Assembly (NCBI GenBank): GCA_963995525.1
Contig: OZ023214.1
Span: 45,280,352-45,344,351, forward strand
Length of the DNA stretch: 64,000 nt
Direction: 5' to 3'
Origin: Escarpia spicata
Taxonomy: Eukaryota; Annelida; Polychaeta; Sabellida; Siboglinidae
The notes under the pieces are model-generated. The model was not told the origin of the DNA. It did not search any database and was given only the letters and a program-made list of their open reading frames with translations. A program made the translations under genes and the position numbers. Below are positions 39,252 through 64,000 of the stretch, in pieces. How positions within the stretch are numbered: the first letter of the stretch is position 1; each line of letters starts with the position of its first letter.

Positions 39252-40829
39252 AGCACAAGCACACACACACGATAACTCACTTGTTGTACAACACTAGATC
39301 CGGCAACCAGATTGACTCAGACGGTACAAAGAGTGTCTTCACTCCGCCATACTCCACGGGATGCCACTGTAGGCCGGCGTCATTCCATTGCTGACAACAG
39401 AACACACTGTAGGCCGGCGTCATTCCATTGCTGACAACACAACACACTGTAGGCCGGCGTCATTCCATTGCTGACAACACAACACACTGTAAGCCGGCGT
39501 CATTCCATTGCTGACAACACAACACACTGTAGGCCGGCGTCATTCCATTGCTGACAACACAACACACTGTAAGCCGGCGTGATTCCTTTGCTGACAACAC
39601 AACATACTGTAGGCTGGCGCCATTCCATTGCTTACAACACAACACATTGTAAGCTAGTATCATTTCAATGCTGACAACAGAACACACTGTAGGCCGGCGC
39701 CATTCCATTGCTCACAACACAACACAACACAACACATTGTAAGCCAGTATCATTTCAATGCTGACAACAGAACAAACTGTAGGCCGGCGCCATTCCATTG
39801 CTGACAACACATTGTAAGCCAGTATCATTTCATTGCTGACAACAGAACACACTGTAGGCCGGCGCCGTTCCATTGTTGACAACAGAACACACTGTAGGCC
39901 GGCGCCATTCCATTGCTGACAACACAACACATACAACATGACAGCTAGACATGAACGGAGAACACCATAAGACAGTAGGTCAGCAGTTCGTGTACTGAGT
40001 CTCTTTACACGCACACCATTCTTCGTATGCTAGTGGTGCACATGGCATGCATGGTATAACCAAGAACGAAGTGTTTATCTATTCTATAACATACTAGTTT
40101 GCGAATTCTTCATAAACATCATAACCAACGGTATCATAACCAACGGTATCAAAAGCAAATGCATGAGCATTATGATCAGTTTTTATAACCCTGGTTATAT
40201 TCAAATTTTTGCTCGTAAAATCGTTAGCCACGTCAATCGTTCATAACGCTGTTTCACCCGTATGTTACGTAGCTGAACTACCCACATGTCACGTATCTGA
40301 ATTACCCTCATGTCACATACCTGAACCACCCACAGGTTGGTAGTGATCACTTGGCTGCGTTCGTTCTGAAGCACACGGAAAAGGGCGGCCAATATGACAA
40401 ACTGAATGCTGAACGAACATAGAGTAATGCTGGAAATAGGGTCAATTTGACAGAGAGATGCACTGTTGTTGCTTTCGAGAGTCCGGACAATTGTAGAGTC
40501 AGTTTGACAGAGAAATGCACTATTATTTATGTTGAGTGTCCAAAAAATATAGATGATTTGACAGAAAGATGCACTGTTGTTTCTGTTGAGCACCAGGGCA
40601 GTAGGGCCGATTTGACAGAAAGATGTGCAATTATTTGTATAACTCAATTTTATTGTGAACAATCACCAATTAAACTGAGTGTAAATTGCAAATTAGCTAA
40701 TAACATTTCCAAAAGTATTGCCCAAGGTTTACATTATGTCAAGCTGCCATTTCAGGTCTAATAGCTATACACACGCACACACGCACGCACGCACACACAC
40801 ACTCACACACACACACACACACTCACACA

Positions 40830-40888
<59 letters not shown>

Positions 40889-41300
40889 GTATATATATAT
40901 TTCAATTTTGTGTGCGTGATCACGTGCCTGTGCTCCCTTGCGCGTGCGTGCGTTCGTGTTGGTGTGGTTGGGCGTATGCGTGCGTGTGTTTATGTGGGTG
41001 CGCGCGCGCACGTGCGTTTGACAGACAGAGTGCGAATGGGCGAGAAGGCGAGTGAGCGTTACGGTCACCTACCACATCGAGGACTTGTGCCAGCTTGAGG
41101 CCCATCTTCACCGTCACTTTGTCCGTGTTGTTGCCGACGGGACGGACCAGTCGGTTATACTTGTTCTTCCTCAGTAAGTCGTCGTACAGTCGCCGCGCGT
41201 CGTGGTTCGAGTTGCACAGAGACGCCACACACAAGACGAGAAAGGTTGTTGCTGATGCACTTCCGGTGTAATGAAAACTCCCAATGCCGTTCACGGCCAT
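35529..41300 (-). CDS. Nicotinic acetylcholine receptor, alpha-type subunit
   Basis: Minus-strand exons: 41300-41073, 40365-40321, 39390-39281, 38904-38724, 37886-37590, 37369-37068, 36638-36341, 35675-35529 (stop TAG); 1608 nt, 535 aa, all phases consistent. The 45-, 110- and 181-nt exons are hallmark nAChR exon sizes. A signal peptide ([12 protein letters not shown]) is followed by [20 protein letters not shown]. The Cys-loop is [15 protein letters not shown]; loop B is FGSWSYD. Loop C is [14 protein letters not shown], with the vicinal cysteines that define alpha subunits and an odd third Cys. TM1 is [17 protein letters not shown]2 starts [17 protein letters not shown] with Glu at -1' and 20', as in cation channels; TM3 is [22 protein letters not shown]4 is in the last exon. 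The intracellular loop (exons 6-7) is Ser/Thr/His-rich. It should form an acetylcholine-gated channel, probably with the neighbouring non-alpha subunit. Confidence 0.93.
35650..35865. repeat. Degenerate array derived from the acceptor side of alpha exon 8
   Basis: The exon starts (minus strand) ttgtag|GTACGTGACGAGTGG. In the intron just upstream, related words recur about six times: gtacgtgacgagtggaagg, gtacgtgacgtgcg, ggtacgtgactagt, ggttcgtgacgagtggaag and gtacgtgacgaatg. Several follow an AG, making decoy acceptors. The spacing is irregular (about 25-45 bp). Confidence 0.75.
38534..38765. repeat. 58-bp array derived from the donor side of alpha exon 4
   Basis: Four units of exactly 58 bp start at 38534, 38592, 38650 and 38708. 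The fourth contains the real 3' end of exon 4 and its donor (gtacgtgac); the other three are intronic, degenerate copies of the same exon end plus donor. By eye about 80% of positions match the true junction, including the gtacgtgacttagcac part, while the three intronic copies are nearly identical to one another. Confidence 0.92.
39143..39270. repeat. (CA)n microsatellite, alpha intron 3
   Basis: Imperfect then pure CA repeats, about 120 bp, begin roughly 10 bp from the exon 3 donor on the minus strand. Confidence 0.95.
39351..39935. repeat. 40-bp array derived from the acceptor side of alpha exon 3
   Basis: The first 30 nt or so of exon 3 plus its 3' splice site (minus strand ctgttgtcag|CAATGGAATG) is repeated upstream in the intron about 13 times, with a 40-bp period that becomes irregular towards 39935. 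Each copy retains an AG followed by CAATGGAATGACGCCGGC or a variant such as GAAATGATACTGGC. Most copies therefore look like complete, usable-looking acceptors followed by exon sequence. Confidence 0.93.
40255..40345. repeat. 24-bp array derived from the donor side of alpha exon 2
   Basis: On the minus strand the exon end GTGGGTGGTTCAG and donor gtatgtgacat are followed by three degenerate copies: agggtaattcag|atacgtgacat, gtgggtagttcag|ctacgtaacat and cgggtgaaacag. Read through, the protein shows the same 8-residue repeat ([24 protein letters not shown]). Confidence 0.85.
40775..40888. repeat. (CA)n microsatellite, alpha intron 1
   Basis: About 110 bp of CA repeats with a few interruptions (ct, cca). 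A longer purine/pyrimidine-biased GTGC stretch continues to about 41010. Confidence 0.95.
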
Positions 41301-41428
41301 GTTGACGTATCTTTGGTTCCTCTTGAGGCACTCTCGTTAGTCGGTTGCTTGTTTGTTTGGTTGATCCATTATATTAATTGTGCAGTTACCGTCGTCTTCC
41401 TTCTTGATTTTAATATGAAATTGCAGTT

Positions 41429-41580
41429 GTGGCTGTTGCTGCTATTGTTGCTGGTGCAACTACTGCTGCTACTGCTGCCACTGCTGCCACTGCTGCCACT
41501 ACTGCCACTGCTGCCACTACTGCCACTGCTGTCACTGCTGCCACTGTTGCTACTGCTGCTACTGCTGCTGTCGTTGTCGC
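41429..41580. repeat. CTG/CCACTG trinucleotide-type repeat upstream of alpha
   Basis: Irregular 9-bp (actgctgcc) and 3-bp (ctg) repeats lie about 130 bp upstream of the alpha start codon, so probably in its promoter or 5'-UTR. Both strands are open in one frame (Leu/Pro, or Ser/Gly on the minus strand), but no gene is implied. Confidence 0.9.
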
Positions 41581-41738
41581 TTTTCGTTGTCACTCCAACA
41601 GCGGTATCCAATATGACGACTTTCCACGGACATTGACTTTTACTCGTTGTCTTGGTCGGATCCTGAAAAAAACCATTAAAATAAAGCTTCGTTTTTTAAA
41701 CTTCTTCAGGATAGTTCTTTTTCAGATACAAAATGTAG

Positions 41739-42765
41739 TTTTTTCATATCCAAAGTGTATTTTTTACCTGGTAGAGGCTTTCGTCTAACGTCTTACGCTG
41801 ACTTCTTCAGTACCGATGACGCTGATGTAATCGTACACGTGAGGCAGTTCGAAGAGAACAACGGCATGCCCTTCTTGGATGCGAAGGTCACCAGAAAGGA
41901 AGACGGCAATGTAAAGTCAACCGTGTATAGGAAGAAGACGCACACTGAACAATACCTGAACTTTGCGTCTCACTACCCCAAACATCTGAAGTTAGGAGTT
42001 GTCAGAACCCTTATGAACAGGTGTGAGACGATAACTTCAGAGGATGGGGACAAGAAGGAAGAGGTGGAACACTTGAGAGGAGCTCTAAGAGCATGTGACT
42101 ATCCGTTAAAAGGGGTCACAGATAAAAAAAAGTCCAACAAAAAGACAAAGGACAGAAACTACAGGAACTTATTAGTCACCCCGTACGTGGAGGGGGTATC
42201 AGAGAAAGTACATCGAGTACTGAATAAGTATGGAGTAGCAACAGCCATGCGTCCCCACACCACCCTCAGACGCCTGCTGGTACATTCGAAGAACAAAGTT
42301 AGAGCTAGAAGAACCGGGCGAACTGGTGTACCAAATACCGTGCAAGAACTGTGGTGCTGAGTACATTGGGGAGAAAGGCAGACTACTCAAAACACGACTG
42401 GAGGAACACAGAAAGGATATAGACAACATGAAAAACGAGAAATATACAAGGAGCTGGAAAAACGATTGATGTCTACCATCAATAAATCCGCTCTTACAGA
42501 CCGTGCGACAACTGAAAACCATATCATAGACTGGGAGGGAGCGAACTTGTAGACAAAGAACCCAACCGAAGAATCCGGCATATCGAGGAAGTCATCTCGG
42601 TCAGGAAGACCAGAACACCCATCAGCAGAGACGAGGGCAATTACGAACTGCCTCGCCTGTACGATGACGACATTCAGCGTCATCGGTACTGAAGAAGTCA
42701 GCGTGAGACGTTAAACGAAAACCTCTGCCAGGTAAAAATACTCTTTGGATATGAAAAAAATGTTT
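41739..42765 (+). mobile_element. Second Penelope-like fragment between inverted terminal repeats
   Basis: Frame 41755-42360 reads FFSTDDADVIVHVRQFEENN GMPFLDAKV, then STVYRKKTHTEQYLNFASHY PKHLKLGVVRTL, typical of the end of Penelope-like RTs. In the next frame comes the GIY-YIG start ELVYQIPCKNCGAEYIGEKG and LLKTRLEEHRKD. About 41745-41830 and 42670-42755 are inverted copies of one another (acctggtagaggctttcgt against acgaaaacctctgccaggt). Inverted terminal repeats are known in Penelope elements. It is 5'-truncated with one or more shifts, and lies in the intergenic region between the two nAChR genes. Confidence 0.85.
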
Positions 42766-42769
42766 TTGA

Positions 42770-44580
<1,811 letters not shown>

Positions 44581-44583
44581 CGT

Positions 44584-45770
44584 ATTGTGGGTGGGTGGGT
44601 GGGTGGGTGTGTGTGTGTGGGGGGGGGTGTGGGGGTGTGTGTGTGGGGGGGGGTGTGGGGTGGGGGGGGTGGGGGTGGGGGGGTGGTTGGTTGGTTGGGT
44701 GGGGGTGGGTGGGTGGGTGGGTGGGTGGGTGGGTGGGTGGGTGGGTGGGTGGGTGGGTGGGTGGGTGGGTGGGTGGGTGGGTGGGTGGGTGGGTGGGTGG
44801 GTGGGTGGGTGGGTGGGTGGGTGGGTGGGTGGGTGAGTGAGTGAGCGAGCGAGTGCCTGAGCGTGGGAGGGAGTGAGCGTGGGAGAGAGTGAGCGTGAGA
44901 GGGAGTGAGCGTGGGAGGGAGTGAGCGTGGAAGGGAGTGAGCGTGGGTGGGAGTGAGCGTGGGAGGGAGTGAGCGTGAGAGGGAGTGAGCGTGGAAGGGA
45001 GTGAGCGTGGGAGGGAGTGAGCGTGGGTGGGAGTGAGCGTGAGAGGGAGTGAGCGTGGGAGGGAGTGTGCGTGAGAGGGAGTGAGCGTGGAAGGGAGTGA
45101 GCGTGGAAGGGAGTGAGCATGGGAGGGAGTGAGCGTGGGAGGGAGTGAGCGTGGGTGGGAGTGAGCGTGGGACGGGATGTGAGCTTGAGAGGGAGTGAGC
45201 GTGGGAGGGAGTGAGCGTGGGAGGGAATGAGCGTGGGAGGGAGTGAGCGTGAGAGGGAGTGAGCGTGGGAGGGAGTGAGCGTGGGTGGGAGTGAGCGTGG
45301 GAGGGAGTGAGCGTGGGAGGGAGTGAGCGTGGGAGGGAGTGAGCGTGGGAGGGAGGGAGTGAGCGTGGGAGGGAGGGAGTGAGCGTGGGAGGGAGGGAGG
45401 GAGGGAGGGAGGGAGTGAACGTGAGAGGGAGTGAGCGTGAGAGGGAGTGAGCGTGGGTGGGAGTTAGCGTGGAAGGGAGTGAGCGTGGGAGGGAGTGAGG
45501 GTGGGTGGGAGTGAGCGTGGGAGGGAGTGAGCGTGGGAGGGAGTGAGCGTGGGAGGGAGTGAGCGTGGGAGGGAGTGAGCGTGGGAGGGAGTGAGCGTGG
45601 GAGGGAGTGAGCGTGAGAGGGAGTGAGCGTGGAAGGGAGTGAGCGTGGGAGGGAGTGAACGTGGGAGGGAGTGAGCGTGGGAGGGAGTGAGCGTGGGAGG
45701 GAGTGAGCGTGGGAGGGAGTGAGCGTGGGAGGGAGTGAGCGTGGGAGGGAGTGAGGGAGTGAGCGAGTGA
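44584..45770. repeat. (GGGT)n tract followed by 18-bp minisatellite
   Basis: 44584-44836 is GGGT/GGT-rich, including about 130 bp of pure gtgg repeats with G-quadruplex potential. 44837-45770 is a minisatellite of an 18-bp unit (gggagggagtgagcgtgg), about 50 copies, with internal variants gagagg, ggaagg and ggtggg. The long minus-strand frame (438 codons of SLPRSLPPTLTPSHAH type) results from the 18-bp period and is not a gene. Confidence 0.95.
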
Positions 45771-45859
45771 GTGACTGGGTGAGCGAACGAGCTATTGTTC
45801 GGCACGAGTGCGGGCGTGTGCGTAAGTGCGTGTAGTTGTTCTTGAGAGCAAAGTCCAAT

Positions 45860-48560
45860 AATATTTGATATTACCACACTCACGTATAATACGTGTTATT
45901 ATCTAAATGAAGCTCTTGGAAATTGTTACTATCGCCGCAAGAATATCACACATTGGGTTTCACAGCAGCTCTTTAACACGCTCAAGTAAGGCATTGTTGT
46001 AAAACATTCACGTTGGTTGGTCACAATGAAGAGATACCGGATAACTATTATACCGGACACCTATGGAAATGGGATGATGTGACACGTGATGGGCTCAACG
46101 GGACAACGGGACAACGGGTCGACGGGACGTCTGTACAAGTACAATCGTCCTCATTTGATTGATGTCTCGTTACGTTTAAGTGCCTCGACACGCTGTCAGT
46201 GTCGTTCGGACTACAGCAATACGGCTATCAAGTAGATCTGAGACTATCCCTGGAGATATGTAAACACGAGACATTTGTAGCCGGACCAGCTCGTAACTTG
46301 AGCGGCGTAGGACGTAACGAGCCGGCATTGGCTGCTGTGTGGGAAAACACCGACGGCTCTGTGAGGTCAACGCACGGTCTTGCATCGATGTCATACTACT
46401 TTACTGCTGATGTTATATGACGTTGGAAATTTAAAATGTATTTGATTTTATATAAACCGAATGGTTCTTCCATGGTTCGAAGATGTAAATGAGTGGCCCG
46501 ACAGTGTAATGTTTAACAGTGTAATGTCTGACAGTGTAAATGTAGGATTCCGTATGCACAGAAACGGCATGCGGTTGGGTTGTGCGAGAAAAACATGAAT
46601 ATAAAGTCCCTAGTGGAAATTAATCGGTATGATTCGGTACGCACTGAATTGGTTGGTTTTTTTTAACGCGGATGCGGAAAAACGAATCGCTCCGTGAAAC
46701 GACTCGAATCGTATCCGCACAGTAATCGGACAGGAATTTCCCAGAAGTTACGTCAACACAGATGTATTTCCAATTCAGCCTGCTGTTTCCATATATGGAA
46801 TCCTATAACGTCTTAACGTCTTAACGTCTTAACGTCCGACAATGGAATGTCCGAAAGTGTAATGTCTGACAGTGTAATGTCTGACAATGTAAATTATTAT
46901 GTAATGTGTCTTACAGCATAATATCAGATAGCCTCACCTTCAGCTTACTGCATGGCCACGTGACACGACAGACTTGCGGAACACTTAAGCTTCGTTTCGC
47001 TAACTAGCACCATACTGCGAGCTAAACGCTCGACACGTGGACATTCCAGACGGGGGAGCAAGGGAGCGTCTCAACACTTGTGTTTACCTCGATGCATTTT
47101 AAATATACCAATGCAATTGAAGTGCACCAACAGTGCTGGAGATATTTTGACAGTCTAACTGGGGTCTACTCCTAGCAATTATTCTACATTTTCAGGGGCG
47201 TATCCAGGGTGTTTCAGGTTACCTGGAAACCCCCCAAAATTATGCACTATTGTACGATCCATAAAAAGTGCACACTACCCCCCCCCCCCCCCCCCCCCCC
47301 CGTCTTCCGATGTCATGTCAGCCCGACATCATCAAAATATCCAGTAAAAATCTGGAATATCACCACAAAAGAAATCTCTAACATCACTCCTCCCTAGTGT
47401 GCCTCAAGTTCTTTGTTGTAATTTAGCTTCCGCGTAAATTCCAGCAATTGTCCTGACTGGCTTCTATCATAAAAAGGTGATAGAAGTCACCCCCAAAAAC
47501 TATCGTTCCTTCTCTCTGAGATCAGTGTGTTGTAAACTATTGGAAAATGTCCAATGCTACTCGATCATGGAACATCTAAATAAAAATATCTTTGTCAACG
47601 CCAATCACAGTCTCCGAGCTAAATATACATACGAACAATGGCCATATCGATCTTAATCATTCAAACCACGATGTTACAACCAAATCAGTCTTCATCGCCC
47701 AAACGAGGATTTTACAACTAAGTCAGTCTTCATCACCCAAACCAGGTTAATATAATTAAGTCATTCTTCATCACCCAAACCAGTTTTATACAACCAAGTC
47801 GGTCTTCGAATCAACTACAAATTGGGCCCAGTGCCAATTCGGCCGAATACCACGTGGACGCACCAACATGTGCCCGCGTTAAATGTTCACCCCATGGCAT
47901 AATGATTGCGTAGATCTGATAGTGTAGGCCGATCGTGTTACCTCTCATACGGATAGTTTCATTCTCTCTTACAACTTGATCCTGGTGTTATTCCAGACAT
48001 TCCGCCAAACGAAACCTAATGAAACGTTAGTGCCCTTCACACATCTAAACCCTACATCTGATAGACTACCTATCAGCCTGTCGGGACGAGTTGACCGCCG
48101 GACGAGTTAGATGGGTGTTGAGGTATCCAGCCCATTGAGACGACCCCTGATCACGTATTACGCCTGGCTGGTTCCAACAGCTGGTCTCGCTTCCCAATTT
48201 CCCCGCACACGCCGGCTGACAGTTCTGGGAGAGTTCTAGGAATAACTTGCCTGGTAACCGTCGCTAACGGTGAGCGGAGAACTTCCCGGGACGCGGCCGC
48301 CAGCGTCCGCGGGAAGTAGAGGATCACGTGACTCAGCACGGCGGATTGCCTGGCTGGAATGTGCGCAGCATATCAGTGTTTACACGGAGACTGATCTATT
48401 GTAGGATTACGTCAGATCCGGTGGTGACATCGGACACGTCGGTGAGTTGAAACTGACGAGTGACGAACGAAGTTGTAGAAGTGGATGAACCGCGGCTGTC
48501 GAGTGAGTAGAATGGACGAGTGGAAACGACCGTCGGTGGTACCGTTGAAGGAATTCTTGT
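45860..48560. other. Intergenic, no gene seen; C tract and short repeats
   Basis: A C homopolymer of about 22 bp lies at 47279-47301. The phrase 'gacagtgtaatgtctgaca' and variants recur at 46498-46545 and 46850-46890, near a triple 'cgtcttaa'. No coding region is recognised. Confidence 0.5.
48150..48560 (+). promoter_or_regulatory. CpG-rich segment, candidate promoter of the non-alpha gene
   Basis: This segment is clearly richer in CpG than its surroundings, with near-palindromic parts such as cttcccgggacgcggccgcc and gcgtccgcgggaag. It sits 0.4-0.8 kb upstream of the non-alpha start codon. A donor-like cggtgagtt at about 48440 could end a 5'-UTR exon. No TATA box is convincing, and transcript data would be needed. 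Confidence 0.3.
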
Positions 48561-48924
48561 AATACTAGCTGGCACACAGGAGCAACAGGAAATATATCGA
48601 CTAAGAAATCTGTCTTTGATGGCGTTGGAATAATATACTCACCTCTTACACTTGTGCCTAGTTGGTCGCAAACAGGATTCTGACGACGGTTTAATTATAC
48701 TCGCGGTGCCGAGGCGTGTTGTACTACTGACATTATCATGCACATATTAATGTGACAAGATATATTATTTAACACGTATTCTACACACGTGAGTATACTC
48801 GGTCTGTTGCGATCACGCAGTGTGTCCGCGACGACCTGTCCCGGCCGACTGTACCTTGGCCCCGCCCACTGTCGTCTAACTCCGCCCCCTGTGCCCGTGC
48901 GTCCACGCGCCATCACACGTAACG

Positions 48925-59185
<10,261 letters not shown>

Positions 59186-59186
<1 letters not shown>

Positions 59187-59740
59187 CATCGCCTGCATCA
59201 CCTTGTCTTCTTCTGACACCTCAATCATCACGTTGTCTTCGTCTGTCACCACCAGCATCACGTTGTCTTTGTCTGTTTCCACCAGCACCACATTGTTTTC
59301 GTCTGATACCGCCAGCAGCACCACTGTGTTTTCGTCTGACACCGTCAGTATCACCTTGTCTATTTCTGACACAGCCAGCACAACCTTGTCTTCGTCTGAC
59401 ACCATCAGCATCACATTGTCTTCTTCTGACACCTCCAGCATCACCTCGTCTTCGTTTCGTACCACCAGCATCACCTTGTCTTCGTCTGATACCGTTACCA
59501 TCACATTGTCTTCGTCTGACACCGCCAGCATTACGTTGTCTTTGTCTAACACCGTCAGCCTCACCCTGTCTTCGTCTGATACCGCCAGCATCACCTTGTC
59601 TTCGTCTGACACCGCCAGCATCACCTCGTCTTTGTCTGGTACCGCCAGCACAACATTGTCTTCGTCTGCCATCGCCAGCTCACTGTGTCTTCATCTGCAC
59701 GCTGCCACCATCACCTTGCCTTCGGCAACATATTCCTAAA
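59186..59740. repeat. 30-bp 3'-UTR minisatellite derived from exon 8
   Basis: About 18 units of 30 bp (ttcgtctgacaccgccagca tcaccttgtc) start at the end of the coding region. The unit matches the TM4-coding stretch 59106-59134 (ttcgtcggcaccgccagcat catcttctc) with one inserted base and three or four changes. The stop codon TGA lies inside the first unit (ttcgtcTGAca). Frames of 166-256 codons here on both strands follow from the 30-bp period and are not genes. Confidence 0.88.

Positions 59741-64000
<4,260 letters not shown>

Overview
The window looks like nuclear DNA of a marine invertebrate, most likely a lophotrochozoan or another protostome. The reasons are spliced genes with GT-AG introns and mostly short coding exons, many long CA/GT and other microsatellites, debris of several non-LTR retrotransposon families, Penelope-like elements, and nicotinic receptor subunits of invertebrate type. 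The species cannot be named from the sequence. All gene models below were built by hand from splice sites, phase and protein similarity; no RNA evidence or database search was available.

Layout. 1-5740: no gene recognised; it holds a perfect 68-bp palindrome, a 22-bp triplicate and a duplicated CpG/NRF1-like motif. 5749-33166 (+): one complete gene model of 21 coding exons and 835 codons. The predicted protein starts with an N-myristoylation/palmitoylation-type end. A CXorf38-like, HEPN-like domain follows, then a heptad-repeat coiled coil built mostly from ten interchangeable 63-nt exons, and finally leucine-rich repeats. Its introns hold at least six retrotransposon fragments, a Penelope-like element, two inverted-repeat DNA elements, an SGNH-hydrolase-like ORF and a 20-copy 105-bp satellite. 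33167-35528: intergenic, repeats only. 35529-41300 (-): a complete nicotinic acetylcholine receptor (nAChR) alpha-type subunit, 8 exons, 535 aa. 41301-48924: divergent intergenic region with a second Penelope-like fragment between inverted repeats and several low-complexity tracts. 48925-59186 (+): a complete non-alpha nAChR subunit, 8 exons, 524 aa. 59187-64000: a 3'-UTR minisatellite, then sequence without a convincing gene apart from one weak first-exon candidate.

The two receptor genes are head to head and share most intron positions, so they probably arose by inverted duplication. One carries the ligand-binding vicinal cysteines and the other does not, so together they could supply the principal and complementary faces of a heteromeric cation channel.

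The most unusual observation is that minisatellites in and beside both receptor genes appear to be seeded by the genes' own exon edges. Degenerate tandem copies of an exon end plus its splice site lie next to the true junction at alpha exons 2, 3, 4 and 8 and at non-alpha exons 1 and 2. A TM4-coding segment of non-alpha exon 8 seeds the array that contains the stop codon. The same tendency to local duplication can explain the 63-nt exon family and the 21-nt heptad repeat in the upstream gene.
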